Of a stretch of DNA of 64,000 bases, positions 49,548 through 59,083 are shown one piece after another. The position numbers and the translations under genes were made by a program. The notes under the pieces are model-generated. The model searched no databases and was not told the origin of the DNA. It saw only the letters and a program-made list of their open reading frames with translations. The stretch is from the NCBI GenBank assembly GCA_020249285.1, contig JADCFX010000009.1, positions 54,996-118,995 on the forward strand. Direction: 5' to 3'. Origin of the DNA: Roseomonas sp. (GTDB taxonomy: Bacteria; Pseudomonadota; Alphaproteobacteria; Acetobacterales; Acetobacteraceae). The stretch's first letter is position 1, and each line of letters starts with the position of its first letter.

Positions 49548-50866
49548 TTCTGCCCCCGGCTTTCAAACCGCGCCCGATCCATTTGCGAAAGCCGCACTTT
49601 TAGTCGCACCGCATCATCAGCATCCTGGCGTCCCAGCACCTCGCCATGGGCATGCAGCCAGGCGATGGCTGCACCATCAGAAGGCGGCAGCGCCACGTCC
49701 ATCACCACAAGCTGCGCCGAAAGCCGCGCATCAATCGCCGCGCGCAAGGCGGGCAGCCCTTCCCCGGTGAGTGCCGAAACAGCCACCGCATCGGGGCTGC
49801 GGCGTTCAACAGAATCAATGCCACCCAGCAAATCGGCCTTGTTCAGCACTTCAACCACGCGGTCCGGCCAAGCCTCATCCAAGGTCGCATCCGCGCCATC
49901 GGCCATGGCTTCCAAAACGCCCAGCACATCGGCGCGCTGCGCGGCGCTATCGGGGTGGGCAATGTCACGCACATGCAAAATCAGATCGGCGGCGGCGACT
50001 TCTTCCAAAGTGGCGCGGAAAGCTTCGACCAATTGCGTGGGCAGATCGGAAATAAAGCCCACCGTGTCGGAAAGGATCACATTGCGCCCCGATGGCAGTT
50101 TTATGGCGCGCATGGTGGGATCAAGGGTCGCGAATAGCTGATCCTGCGCATAAACGCCGGCCCCCGTCAGCGCATTGAACAGCGTTGACTTGCCGGCATT
50201 GGTATAGCCCACCAGCGCCACCACCGGGTAAGGCACGCGTTCCCGCGCCCGGCGATGCAGGCCGCGCGTGCGCCGCACCTGATCCAATTCGCGCTTGAGC
50301 CGCACAATCCGGTCCCCGATCAGCCGTCGGTCAATCTCGATCTGGCTCTCCCCCGGCCCGCCCAGGAAGCCGAAGCCCCCGCGCTGACGTTCAAGGTGCG
50401 TCCAGGACCTGACGAGCCGCGTGCGCTGATATTCCAGATGCGCCAATTCAACCTGCAAGCTGCCTTCGCGCGTGCGCGCCCTTTCGCCGAAAATCTCCAG
50501 GATCAGCCCGGTGCGATCAATCACCTTGCAGCCCCAGGCGCGTTCCAGATTGCGCTGCTGCACGGGGCTCAGCGCCGCATCCACAATCACTACGCCCACC
50601 TGCTGGTCATGCAGCGCCCGTTTCTCCATCTCCACCTGGCCTTCGCCCATCAGGGTGGAAGGCCGCCTTTCGCGGAGCGGATAGATCGCCGAATGGACGA
50701 TGGTCACACCAATGGAAGCCGCAAGCCCTATCGCCTCCGCCAGCCTTGCTTCGGCCGCGCGTTTGCCGCCCGCATCGCCAATGGCGCTGCGCGATGGCTT
50801 TTCGAAAGGGAGGATGACGGCGGCGCGGGTCGGGCGCCCGGCACCCGCTTCAGTTTCCGCCTTCAG
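49544..50866 (-). CDS. hflX: Ribosome-associated GTPase HflX, likely CTG start
   Basis: 440 residues from the proposed start. It is a GTPase that splits stalled 70S ribosomes. The N-terminal HflX domain has TLMGEGQVE; the linker helix region has [15 protein letters not shown]; the G domain starts at [15 protein letters not shown] with [10 protein letters not shown] and NKAD. The first ordinary start codon, GTG 50707, would cut off about 53 residues that are clearly conserved ([20 protein letters not shown], then [11 protein letters not shown]). The frame upstream is open only to a TGA inside hfq, and the sole start-like codon is CTG 50866. Directly before it is GAGGTGAT, fully complementary to the 16S 3' end, with ideal spacing. 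The gene thus overlaps hfq by 17 bp. Confidence 0.9.
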   Translation of the reverse strand: MKAETEAGAGRPTRAAVILPFEKPSRSAIGDAGGKRAAEARLAEAIGLAASIGVTIVHSAIYPLRERRPSTLMGEGQVEMEKRALHDQQVGVVIVDAALSPVQQRNLERAWGCKVIDRTGLILEIFGERARTREGSLQVELAHLEYQRTRLVRSWTHLERQRGGFGFLGGPGESQIEIDRRLIGDRIVRLKRELDQVRRTRGLHRRARERVPYPVVALVGYTNAGKSTLFNALTGAGVYAQDQLFATLDPTMRAIKLPSGRNVILSDTVGFISDLPTQLVEAFRATLEEVAAADLILHVRDIAHPDSAAQRADVLGVLEAMADGADATLDEAWPDRVVEVLNKADLLGGIDSVERRSPDAVAVSALTGEGLPALRAAIDARLSAQLVVMDVALPPSDGAAIAWLHAHGEVLGRQDADDAVRLKVRLSQMDRARFESRGQK

Positions 50867-51164
50867 AAATCACCTCACGCTGCAAGGTCAGGCGCGTTTC
50901 AGAAGCAGGTGCGGCGGCACCAGGGGCCGCCGGCACGCCATCAAACAGCGAAATCGGCGCGCCAGGCATAACGGTGCTGATCGCATGCTTATATACAAGC
51001 TGCGTATGGCCATCGCGGCGCAGCAGCACCGAGAAATTGTCAAACCAGGTAATGATGCCCTGCAACTTCACGCCATTCACCAGAAACACCGTGACCGGCG
51101 TCTTGGATTTGCGAACGTGGTTCAGGAATACATCCTGCACGTTCTGGGACTTTTCAGCGGCGAT
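50850..51164 (-). CDS. hfq: RNA chaperone Hfq, likely ATC start
   Basis: 104 residues from the proposed start. The Sm1 motif spans [20 protein letters not shown] with [16 protein letters not shown] following; Sm2 is the [11 protein letters not shown] block. A Pro/Ala-rich tail follows. It is a hexameric sRNA/mRNA matchmaker. The usual alphaproteobacterial N-terminus ([12 protein letters not shown]) is encoded in frame upstream of GTG 51140, but the codon where ATG is expected is ATC (51164-51162). It is preceded by AGAAGGA at 8 bases. No ATG, GTG or TTG exists between the ribosome site and GTG 51140. Starting at GTG would still leave a near-complete Sm fold (MQDVFLNH) but has no ribosome site. 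A base-calling error cannot be excluded. Confidence 0.95.
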   Translation of the reverse strand: MAAEKSQNVQDVFLNHVRKSKTPVTVFLVNGVKLQGIITWFDNFSVLLRRDGHTQLVYKHAISTVMPGAPISLFDGVPAAPGAAAPASETRLTLQREVISEGGN

Positions 51165-51268
51165 GGGACCGGTCCTTCTTTTTGCTGGTCACCGACCAGA
51201 CGCGGACCGACGAAAACCATTTCCGGCCGTCGGCATTCTTACAATGCCATGTCAGGCTGGTTTGACAA
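51165..51268 (-). promoter_or_regulatory. hfq promoter and structured leader
   Basis: On the minus strand TTGTCA (51268-51263) and TTGTAA (51244-51239) are an 18-bp-spaced -35/-10 candidate; the -35 is in the 3' end of the HAD gene. The -10 overlaps the inverted repeat GCATT-GTAAG-AATGC (51233-51247). The leader has a hairpin CCGACG / CGTCGG (51207-51212 and 51228-51233) and a perfect CTGGTC-GGT-GACCAG hairpin (51185-51199). The palindrome GGACCGGTCC (51166-51175) covers the ribosome site. GGACCG at the ribosome site can instead pair with CGGTCC at 51204-51209, which shares three bases with the first hairpin. Two exclusive folds are therefore possible. Confidence 0.5.
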
Positions 51269-51908
51269 GTGACGAAACTGCAACCGCAAGTGCATGACAA
51301 TCGTCAAAAACCTGATCCGCTCCGGCTGCGGCAATGCCGCCATCATGCGCTGCATCGCCCATCAGCACCGCGCGCACACCAGCGGCGCGCGCTGTCTGCA
51401 TATCAAGCGCCGTGTCTCCGACATACCAGATGTCATCCGCGGGGCTGAGGCCAAGGGATTGTAGCGCCATCAAAATGGGCGCCGGGTCGGGTTTGTCGGC
51501 GACGGCATCGCCAGCGCCAATCAAGGGGCCGAAATGCCGATCCCAGCCGAGGTGCACAGCCTCGGCACGCAGCAATGGCCCTTGCTTATTGGAAACCACG
51601 CCCATGGGCAGGCGCCCTGCCCCGGCTTCCAGCGCCGCTGTCGCCCCCGGCATCGGCGTCAACACCTGCAAATGGCAGGCGCGCACTTCGGCATAGAAGA
51701 TATCGCGCGCCCTTTCCCATTCCGCGCCAAACAATTCCGGGAAGCTTTCACGCAGCGCGCGGCGCACATTGGCCAGCACCTGAGTGCGATCCCAAAGCGG
51801 CAGGCCAAATTCCCGAAAGGCAGCATTCAGCCCGGCCTCAATGGCGGCCCAGCCATCAACCAGCGTATTGTCCCAATCGAACAGGATGGCGCGCGGGGCT
51901 TCCCTCAT
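51252..51908 (-). CDS. HAD family hydrolase (phosphoglycolate phosphatase-like)
   Basis: 218-residue haloacid dehalogenase-type phosphatase. Motif I is FDWDNTLVDG (nucleophile Asp), motif II VVSNKQG, motif III VADKPDPAP (Lys) and motif IV YVGDTALDMQTA. An alpha-helical C1 cap follows motif I. The small-molecule phosphate substrate is not known; Gph/PhnX-type members have this layout. It starts at ATG 51908, overlapping the stop of the upstream transaminase gene (ATGA). The hfq promoter overlaps its 3' end. Confidence 0.9.
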   Translation of the reverse strand: MREAPRAILFDWDNTLVDGWAAIEAGLNAAFREFGLPLWDRTQVLANVRRALRESFPELFGAEWERARDIFYAEVRACHLQVLTPMPGATAALEAGAGRLPMGVVSNKQGPLLRAEAVHLGWDRHFGPLIGAGDAVADKPDPAPILMALQSLGLSPADDIWYVGDTALDMQTARAAGVRAVLMGDAAHDGGIAAAGADQVFDDCHALAVAVSSLVKPA

Positions 51909-52777
51909 GCCGCGTTGCGCATCGACCCCTTCACGTGGCGGGCGAAAATCTCAAACAGCTTGCGCACCACGGGGCCGACCTGCCCATCCCCCACCGGCGC
52001 GCCATCAATCTTGGTAATTGGCTTCACGAAGGAAGTGGCGGAGGTAATGAAAGCTTCCCGCGCGTGGCGGAGTTCTTTCATGGAAAAGGCGCTTTCTTCA
52101 AAGGCAATGCCGGCCTCACGCAATTCCGCCATCAGCGCGGCGCGGGTGCAGCCCGGCAGGATGGCGTCACTCAAGGGGCGAGTGCGGATGGTGCCGGCCG
52201 CGTCCACAATCCAGAAGCTTGTCGCCGCCCCTTCCGTCACCATGCCGGACGCTTCATCAAACAGCACCGCTTCAATGGCGCCCTTTTCGCGCGCCGCCTG
52301 CCGTGCCAGGCAATTCGGCAGCAGATTGACGGTTTTGATATCGCAGCGCGCCCAGCGGAGGTCGGGCATGGTGATGGCCGCGGCCCCCCAGCGATCTACG
52401 TTCGTGGGATAGGGCGCGATGCGCTTCACCGTCACCACCAAGGCGGGCGCAATCGGTTTGGTCGGGAAGGCATGATCCCGCCGCGCAACGCCGCGTGTGA
52501 CTTGCATGTAAAGCAAACCCTCTGTCACGCGATTGCGCCGCGCCACTTCGCGCAAAACAAGGCGCAGCGACGCAAGCGGCATCGGCATGGGAAGCTGGAT
52601 TTCGCGCAAGGAACGTTCCAGACGCGCCAGGTGCAAATCCTCATCAATGAAGCGGCCATTGAACAGATGCACCACCTCATAAATGCCATCGCCGAATTGA
52701 TAGCCGCGATCTTCGATATTCACCGACGCATCAGGTTGCGGCACATAGCGGCCATTCACATAGGCGATGCGTGACAT
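51905..52777 (-). CDS. dat: D-amino-acid transaminase
   Basis: 290-residue fold-type IV PLP enzyme. It begins AYVNGRYVPQPDASVNIEDR, then GYQFGDGIYEVV, which is the D-alanine aminotransferase pattern. The Schiff-base Lys is in RCDIKTVNLLPNCLARQAA, the cofactor Glu in MVTEGAATSFWIV, and the TSATSFVKPI block near the end. It makes D-Ala/D-Glu from 2-oxo acids. It starts at ATG 52777, 9 bp after ntrX ends. A dat gene after ntrX and before hfq is frequent in Rhodospirillales. Confidence 0.9.
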   Translation of the reverse strand: MSRIAYVNGRYVPQPDASVNIEDRGYQFGDGIYEVVHLFNGRFIDEDLHLARLERSLREIQLPMPMPLASLRLVLREVARRNRVTEGLLYMQVTRGVARRDHAFPTKPIAPALVVTVKRIAPYPTNVDRWGAAAITMPDLRWARCDIKTVNLLPNCLARQAAREKGAIEAVLFDEASGMVTEGAATSFWIVDAAGTIRTRPLSDAILPGCTRAALMAELREAGIAFEESAFSMKELRHAREAFITSATSFVKPITKIDGAPVGDGQVGPVVRKLFEIFARHVKGSMRNAA

Positions 52778-52786
52778 GGGGGAACC

Positions 52787-54196
52787 TCAGGTAGCGGGGG
52801 TTGAAGGCGCGCGGTCTTCCGCCTGCACGCCCAGGAACTTCAGCTTGCGATGCAAGGCGCTGCGTTCCATGCCGACGAAATTCGCGGTGCGGCTGATATT
52901 GCCGCCAAAGCGCAGCAATTGCGCTTCCAGATATTGCCGTTCAAACACTTCCCGCGCATCGCGCAATGGCAGGGTCATGATTTCGGAACTGCGATCGAGC
53001 GTCAGCACGGCGGGGGCTGCGGCGCCGATTTGGGGCGGCAGCATTTCAGGGCGAATCGCCTCCCGGCTTTCACCCGGCGCCATGATCAGCAGCCAATCCA
53101 TCAGATTGCGCAATTCGCGCACATTGCCCGGCCAATCATAGGCCTGCATGGCGGCCAGCGTGTCTTCCGATAATTCGCGCGGCGCCATGCCGGTGGTCTC
53201 AATGGCGCGGGCGATGAAGTGGCGCGCGAGAAGCGGCACATCCTCCCGCCTTTCCTTGAGCGGCGGTACGCGGATCGGCACCACAGCCAGGCGATAGAAT
53301 AAATCCTCCCGGAAGCGCCCGGCAGCGATTTCAGCGGTAAGATCACGATTGGTCGTGGCAATCACGCGTACATCCACCTTCACGCGCGTGCCGCCGCCCA
53401 CACGTTCAAACCCCTGTTCCTGAAGCGCGCGCACGATCTTGCCCTGGGTTTCTAGGGGCATATCAGCTACTTCATCCAAAAGCAGCGTGCCGCCATGGGC
53501 GCGTTCCAGCACGCCCGCGCGGCGCGTCTGGTTTTGCGGATCGGCGCCGGCTTCAACGCCGAAAAGCTCCTCCTCAAACCGCGTCGGGTTCAGCGTGGCG
53601 CAATTCAGCACAACGAAGGGGCCATCGGCGCGGCGCGATTGCGCATGGATCATGCGCGCCGCCACTTCCTTGCCCGACCCTGCTGGCCCAGTCAGCAAAA
53701 CGCGCGAACCGGTGGGCGCCACTTTCTCAATCGCGCTGCGCAATTGTGCGATGCCGGCGGAACGGCCAAGCAATTCCGTCTCCGGCCCCGCACGCAGCCG
53801 AAGGTCACTGTTTTCGCGCTTCAGCCGCGCCGCTTCCAATGCCCGCGCCAGCACCAAAAGCAGCCGATCCGATTTGAAGGGCTTTTCGATGAAATCATAA
53901 GCGCCCTGCTGGATCGCCTGCACCGCGGTCTCGATCGTGCCATGGCCCGAGATCATCACCACCGGCATTTGCGGTTCTTCCGCATTCATCGCGGCCAGAA
54001 TGCCAAGCCCATCCAAGCGGGAATTCTGCAACCAGATATCCAGGATCACGAGCGAAGGCCGGCGCGCGCGAAAGGCGGCCAGCGCGGAATCGGCATCATG
54101 GGCCTGACGTGTTTCGAATCCCTCATCGCTCAGGATGCCTTCCAGCAGCGTCCTGATATCGGGTTCATCGTCAACGATCAGAATCTCATGCGCCAT
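52787..54196 (-). CDS. ntrX: Nitrogen response regulator NtrX
   Basis: 469 residues. Receiver domain with phospho-acceptor Asp53 in LVILDIWLQNS and KPF switch residues. AAA+ domain: Walker A GPAGSGKEVAARM, Walker B TLLLDEVADMP. C-terminal Fis-type HTH (SRTANFVGMERSALHRKL). The L1-loop GAFTGA motif needed to contact sigma-54 is absent: the region reads ELFGVEAGADPQNQTRRAG. NtrX proteins of several alphaproteobacteria also lack it and are thought to work with sigma-70. It starts at ATG 54196, 18 bp after ntrY. Confidence 0.94.
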   Translation of the reverse strand: MAHEILIVDDEPDIRTLLEGILSDEGFETRQAHDADSALAAFRARRPSLVILDIWLQNSRLDGLGILAAMNAEEPQMPVVMISGHGTIETAVQAIQQGAYDFIEKPFKSDRLLLVLARALEAARLKRENSDLRLRAGPETELLGRSAGIAQLRSAIEKVAPTGSRVLLTGPAGSGKEVAARMIHAQSRRADGPFVVLNCATLNPTRFEEELFGVEAGADPQNQTRRAGVLERAHGGTLLLDEVADMPLETQGKIVRALQEQGFERVGGGTRVKVDVRVIATTNRDLTAEIAAGRFREDLFYRLAVVPIRVPPLKERREDVPLLARHFIARAIETTGMAPRELSEDTLAAMQAYDWPGNVRELRNLMDWLLIMAPGESREAIRPEMLPPQIGAAAPAVLTLDRSSEIMTLPLRDAREVFERQYLEAQLLRFGGNISRTANFVGMERSALHRKLKFLGVQAEDRAPSTPAT

Positions 54197-54214
54197 GCGC
54201 GACCTTGCTGCCCT

Positions 54215-56497
54215 TTAATTTGCTGCTTGCGCCGCATTTGCGGCTGGTTCGCCAGATTGCCAGGGAGACTCGCCAAGCGGCAAGACCAGCACCGCACGGG
54301 TGCCGGGACCTTCTGGCCGGTCTTCCAGGGTGATCGAACCACCATGGTCTTCCATGATCTTTTTCACAATGGCAAGGCCAAGCCCGGTGCCCTTGGGTTT
54401 ATGCGTGACATAGGGCTCGGTCAGTCTTTCGCGCGCTTCTTCGCGCGGTAGGCCAATGCCGTTATCGGTCACCTGGAAGCGCAGCATGGCGCCTTCCGCG
54501 GTGATGCGCGTTTCAATCCGCCCGGCCTCATCCCCTTCCCGCATGGCAATGGCATCTGCAGCATTCTGCAACAGGTTGGTCAGCGCCTGGCCGATCAGCC
54601 GGCGGTCGCAGTGCAGTTTCAGCCCCTCAGGCCCCGGATGGTTTTCATAGGTGATGTCGGGATGCGCATTGCGTTGCAGCACAAGCGCTTCCAGCATCAG
54701 CCGATTAGCGTCCTCAGGCTTGATCACCGGCTGGGGCATGCGCGCAAAGGCCGAGAATTCATCCACCATGCGCCCGATGTCTTCCACCTGGCGCACGATG
54801 GTATCCGTGCATTGGCGGAAAGTATCGGGATCATCGGTGATCTGGCGCAGATAACGCCGCTTCAGCCTTTCGGCGGAAAGCTGAATGGGGGTCAGCGGAT
54901 TCTTGATTTCATGCGCAATGCGCCGCGCCACATCCGCCCAGGCGGCCTTGCGTTGGGCGGATTGCAATTCGGTGATGTCATCAAAGGTCAGCACAAAACC
55001 TTCAACCTTGTCTCCCAGGATTTCGGTGCCGATCCGCGCGAGCAAAATGCGCCTGGCATTGGCCGGCCCGATCAGGATTTCAGCCACGCGCGGGCGTTCC
55101 GGATTGGCCGCCGCCGCCGCCAGCAATTCCGCGAATTCCGGTGCGATGCGCGCAAGGGAAAGGCCAATCGCGGCATCCAGATCAACGCCAAGCAGCGTGC
55201 TGGCCGAGCGGTTGGGCAGGGTCACGCGCCCTTCACTATCAAGCCCGACGACGCCGGCCGATACGCCCGACAGCACGGTTTCGGTAAAGCGGCGGCGTTC
55301 ATCAATCAGGCTATAGGCATTCATCAATTCGGACCGCTGCGCACCAAGCTGGCTTGTCATGCGATTAAAGGACCGTGCGAGGCGCGCGATTTCGTCATCC
55401 GCCTCCCCTTCTTCAACTTTTGTCGCCAGATCGCCACCACGCACGCGCTCAGCCGCCAGGATCAGGCGTGAAATGGGCCGCGCGATGCGATTGGCCATGA
55501 GCAAGCCAATCAGCACGGCAGCCAGCAGCACGAGCAAGGTGGCAATCGCAAAGATCAGGAAGAAGGTGATTTGCAGGCTTTCCCGATTGCGGTCGAGCTG
55601 ATTGTATTCATTGAAGGAAATCTCGGTGCGCCGCATATGCCCCAACACTGAAGGATCAAGCGGGCGGGTGATCAGCAGCACGAGCCCCGGCGGGATATTG
55701 AGCTGCACCATGGCGCGCACGCGCCCTTCCTCGGCCTCACTCGGCACCACCACTACCTCGCCAGAGCGTACCGCCTCCAGCGCCCAGGCCGGCGGCAAAT
55801 CCACGAGGTTCGATATGCCCAAGCCCGCATTCGCCACCACCTGGCCGAGTACGGGTTCAAAAATGATCGAACTGGTCAGGCCGCGCAAAGCGGTATGGGT
55901 GGCAAGCAGCCGGGCGAAGGCAACGCCATTATCCGGCAGCAGCACCTGCGCCGCGCGATTGAGGTCATTGGCCATGGAAAGAATATCGGCGCGGATCGTA
56001 TTGCGATGCTCATCCAGATAACCGCGGGAAGCGACCAGAGATGCTTCCAGCGTGTCGCGCACGCGGTCACTGAACCAGGCTTGAATGCCAAGATTGAAGA
56101 ACAGCGCGGCGAAGCCCGCGACCAGCAGCGCCGGCACCGCCGCCACCACACCAAACAGCAGAACAAGCCGCACATGCAGCCGAGACCCCGCCGCGCCGCG
56201 CCGGCGTTCCAGCCACATGCGGGTCAGACGAGCCGCGAGCGAGGCGACCAGCAACAACAAAAACGCGATATTGGCCAGGATCACCCCGGCCAATTGCCCC
56301 GCGCCTGTGGGGCCCATAGGCGTACCGCCCGAAAGCGCCGCAAATGTGGCCAGCCCCATCAGCAGCGCTAATATGGCCAGACAGATCGTGAAGACGCGAC
56401 CGGTGACGATATCCCCCAGCCGACTAAAAAAACCCAGCGAGCGCGGCGCCTCATGCCCGTGGGGAGGCAGCGGCGTGGCCAGGCCCTCGGCGGGCAT
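54215..56497 (-). CDS. ntrY: Nitrogen sensor histidine kinase NtrY
   Basis: 760-residue membrane kinase. There are about four N-terminal helices (two near residues 30-90, one near 100-130, one near 300-325) with a periplasmic segment. A HAMP domain follows (MANRIARPISRLILAAERVR, 20 residues), then a PAS domain around residues 385-490, a HisKA box with HEIKNPLTPIQLS (phospho-His), and HATPase motifs LLQNAADAI, DNGIGL and GTGLGLAIV. It partners with NtrX. ATG 56497 is preferred; TTG 56503 adds two residues. It lies 28 bp after ntrC with a poor ribosome site. Confidence 0.93.
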   Translation of the reverse strand: MPAEGLATPLPPHGHEAPRSLGFFSRLGDIVTGRVFTICLAILALLMGLATFAALSGGTPMGPTGAGQLAGVILANIAFLLLLVASLAARLTRMWLERRRGAAGSRLHVRLVLLFGVVAAVPALLVAGFAALFFNLGIQAWFSDRVRDTLEASLVASRGYLDEHRNTIRADILSMANDLNRAAQVLLPDNGVAFARLLATHTALRGLTSSIIFEPVLGQVVANAGLGISNLVDLPPAWALEAVRSGEVVVVPSEAEEGRVRAMVQLNIPPGLVLLITRPLDPSVLGHMRRTEISFNEYNQLDRNRESLQITFFLIFAIATLLVLLAAVLIGLLMANRIARPISRLILAAERVRGGDLATKVEEGEADDEIARLARSFNRMTSQLGAQRSELMNAYSLIDERRRFTETVLSGVSAGVVGLDSEGRVTLPNRSASTLLGVDLDAAIGLSLARIAPEFAELLAAAAANPERPRVAEILIGPANARRILLARIGTEILGDKVEGFVLTFDDITELQSAQRKAAWADVARRIAHEIKNPLTPIQLSAERLKRRYLRQITDDPDTFRQCTDTIVRQVEDIGRMVDEFSAFARMPQPVIKPEDANRLMLEALVLQRNAHPDITYENHPGPEGLKLHCDRRLIGQALTNLLQNAADAIAMREGDEAGRIETRITAEGAMLRFQVTDNGIGLPREEARERLTEPYVTHKPKGTGLGLAIVKKIMEDHGGSITLEDRPEGPGTRAVLVLPLGESPWQSGEPAANAAQAAN

Positions 56498-56525
56498 GGT
56501 CAATTCATGCGGCGGTGCCGGATCA

Positions 56526-57962
56526 TCACGCGCCGCGCACCACGGGAAGTTCCAATTCCCGCAGCTTCTTCCGCAGCGTATTCCGATTGAGCCCGAGCAT
56601 AGCCGCCGCCTTGATCTGATTGCCTCTTGTCGCGCTCAATGCCATGCGGAGCAAGGGGCGTTCAACCTCGGCGAGCACCCGGTCGTATAATTCCTTGACC
56701 GGCATGCCATCCTTATGGGCGGACATGAAGCTGGCCAAATGGCGTTCCACCGCCTGTTCCAGAGTCATGGGCGGCGCCTGGCCATCGGGGCCGGCGACCG
56801 GCGCGGCTTCGGCCAATTCCGCCGCCACAGCATCGGCGCCGATCACTTCCTGCGGATAAAGTGCCGCCATGCGGCGCATCAGGTTTTCCAATTCGCGCGC
56901 ATTGCCTGGCCAGGCATGCGCCTTCAGCGCTTCCAGAGCCTCCGGCGCCAATTGCTTGGAAGGCAGGCCAGACGCGCGGGCACGATCCAGGAAATGCCGC
57001 GCGAGCAAGGGGATATCTTCCAGCCTTTCGCGCAAGGGGGGCAGGCGGATCGGCACCACATTCAGGCGGTAGAATAAATCTTCGCGAAACAGCCCCTGGC
57101 GGATTTGGTGGCGCAAATCACGGTGCGTCGCGGCCACGATTCGCACATTGGCCTTGATAGGCTGACGCCCGCCGACGGTAGTGAATTCGCCTTCCTGCAA
57201 AACGCGCAATAGGCGAGTCTGCGCTTCGGGCGGCATATCGCCGATTTCATCCAGGAAAAGCGTGCCGCCGGCGGCCTGCTCAAACCGGCCAATGCCGCGA
57301 TTGAGCGCACCGGTGAAGGCGCCGCGTTCATGGCCGAATAGCTCCGCTTCAATCAATTCGCGCGGAATCGCCGCCATATTGATGGCGACAAATGGCCCGG
57401 CGCGACGCTTGCCGTAATCATGCAAGGCGCGGGCGATCAATTCCTTGCCCGTGCCGCTCTCCCCGGTGACCATCACCGTCAGGTCCGTGGTGGTAAGCCG
57501 CGCCACCGTGCGATAAATCTCCTGCATGGCGGCGGAACGGCCAATCAGGGGAAGCTTTTCGCCCTCGGTTTCCTCAGGCGGCGGAGCATCGGGGGGCGCA
57601 GCCAAGGCGCGTTCCACCGTGCTCAAAACTTCCTTCAAATCGAAGGGTTTAGGAAGATATTCGAAAGCGCCGCGTTGGGTTGCCTTGATGGCTGTCGCGA
57701 AGGTGGATTGCGCGCTCATGACAATTACGCGCATCTCAGGGCGCACGCGGCGAATGCGCGGTACCAGATCAAGCCCGTTTTCATCCGGCATGATCACATC
57801 GGTGATCACCAAATCCCCTTCCCCATCCTCCACCCATCGCCAGAGTGTGGCGGCCGAGGATGTGGCGCGCACCTGATAGCCCGCGCGGCCTAGCGCCTGG
57901 CTCAAGACGGTGCGGATGGCGCGATCATCATCGGCAATCAGGATGGTGCGGGATTCATTCAT
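56526..57962 (-). CDS. ntrC: Nitrogen response regulator NtrC
   Basis: 478-residue sigma-54 activator. Receiver with Asp55 in [16 protein letters not shown]+ domain with Walker [15 protein letters not shown], the sigma-54-contact loop ERGAFTGAL intact, and Walker [12 protein letters not shown]. Fis-type [23 protein letters not shown] at the C-terminus. It starts at ATG 57962, overlapping the ntrB stop by one base; an upstream reading would run into ntrB. It likely activates glnB-glnA under nitrogen limitation, consistent with the -24/-12-like site there. Confidence 0.97.
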   Translation of the reverse strand: MNESRTILIADDDRAIRTVLSQALGRAGYQVRATSSAATLWRWVEDGEGDLVITDVIMPDENGLDLVPRIRRVRPEMRVIVMSAQSTFATAIKATQRGAFEYLPKPFDLKEVLSTVERALAAPPDAPPPEETEGEKLPLIGRSAAMQEIYRTVARLTTTDLTVMVTGESGTGKELIARALHDYGKRRAGPFVAINMAAIPRELIEAELFGHERGAFTGALNRGIGRFEQAAGGTLFLDEIGDMPPEAQTRLLRVLQEGEFTTVGGRQPIKANVRIVAATHRDLRHQIRQGLFREDLFYRLNVVPIRLPPLRERLEDIPLLARHFLDRARASGLPSKQLAPEALEALKAHAWPGNARELENLMRRMAALYPQEVIGADAVAAELAEAAPVAGPDGQAPPMTLEQAVERHLASFMSAHKDGMPVKELYDRVLAEVERPLLRMALSATRGNQIKAAAMLGLNRNTLRKKLRELELPVVRGA

Positions 57963-59083
57963 CAGGCGCTCTCCTGCCAACCGGCCGGGGGCGCCGGCAT
58001 GGAAAGTTTGAATAAGGTCCGACCCGGACGGGAATCGCATTCAATCAGGCCGCCGAGATCGGTGACCAGCTTCGCCACCAGGGCAAGGCCAAGCCCCTGC
58101 CCGCCCCTTTTCGTGGAAACAAAGGGTTCAAAAAGCGTTGCCTGTATTTCTTCGGGAATGCCCGGCCCATTATCGCGCACCGTCACCAACAGGGGCAGAT
58201 GCACCCTTTCATTGGCCGTCGGCACCGCAATCCGCACGCCATGTTGATAAGCAGTGGAAAGGATGATTTCGCCATGGATCGGGTCCACCGCCTCGGCGGC
58301 ATTTTTCACCAAATTCAGAATGATCTGCACCAAAATATCGCGGTTGCCCCAGATCGGCGGCAGGGATGGATCATATTCCTCCGTGATTTTCAGATGCGCG
58401 GCAAAGCCCGTCTGCGCGATGCGCCGCACATGATCCAGCACCTGATGGATATTGACCGGCCCCAACTCGACCGGGCGTTCGGAGAAGATATCGAAGCGAT
58501 CCACCAGGCCCTTAATCCGGTCCACCTCATCCTGGATCAGCAGGCAAAGTTCCTTATCCGCTTCCGGCGCATTCTGTTCCAGCAATTGCGCGGCACCGCG
58601 AATGCCCGAAAGCGGGTTTTTCACCTCATGCGCCAGCATCGCCGCCATGGCAGAGGCACCGCGCGCCGCGCCGCGGAAACTCAGTTGCCGGTCGAGCATT
58701 TGCGCGGTTGACCCATCCTGCAAGGTCAGCACCACAGCGCCTTCAATTTCATGCAAAGGCGCGCCATGGACGGAAACGCCGCGGCGATTGATGCGTGGGC
58801 TTTCCAGCAGCAGATCGTAATCGGAAACAGGCGAATCAAACCGCCGGATTTGCGACAGCACGGCAAAAACACGGTTATCGGGCGGCAGGATATCGCTGAG
58901 TTTCATTTGGCACAGCGCACCGGCCGAAAGCCCAAAGAATTGCTCGGCGGCGCCATTGGCAAAGGTGAAGCGGTCTTCCGCATTCAGCACCACCGCCGGC
59001 ACGGGCAGGGCAGCCAACACCATGGCGCTATCAAGCCGGGGCGTGCTGCGGTTGGTGCCCGATAGGCTTGCGCGCGCATTCAT
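57962..59083 (-). CDS. ntrB: Nitrogen sensor histidine kinase/phosphatase NtrB
   Basis: 373-residue soluble kinase, inhibited by PII in the family. PAS domain at about 20-130, HisKA with [15 protein letters not shown] (phospho-His), and HATPase motifs [23 protein letters not shown] and [10 protein letters not shown]. There are no transmembrane helices. It starts at ATG 59083, overlapping the dusB stop (ATGA). The dusB-ntrB-ntrC-ntrY-ntrX order is the classical alphaproteobacterial nitrogen cluster. Confidence 0.96.
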   Translation of the reverse strand: MNARASLSGTNRSTPRLDSAMVLAALPVPAVVLNAEDRFTFANGAAEQFFGLSAGALCQMKLSDILPPDNRVFAVLSQIRRFDSPVSDYDLLLESPRINRRGVSVHGAPLHEIEGAVVLTLQDGSTAQMLDRQLSFRGAARGASAMAAMLAHEVKNPLSGIRGAAQLLEQNAPEADKELCLLIQDEVDRIKGLVDRFDIFSERPVELGPVNIHQVLDHVRRIAQTGFAAHLKITEEYDPSLPPIWGNRDILVQIILNLVKNAAEAVDPIHGEIILSTAYQHGVRIAVPTANERVHLPLLVTVRDNGPGIPEEIQATLFEPFVSTKRGGQGLGLALVAKLVTDLGGLIECDSRPGRTLFKLSMPAPPAGWQESA

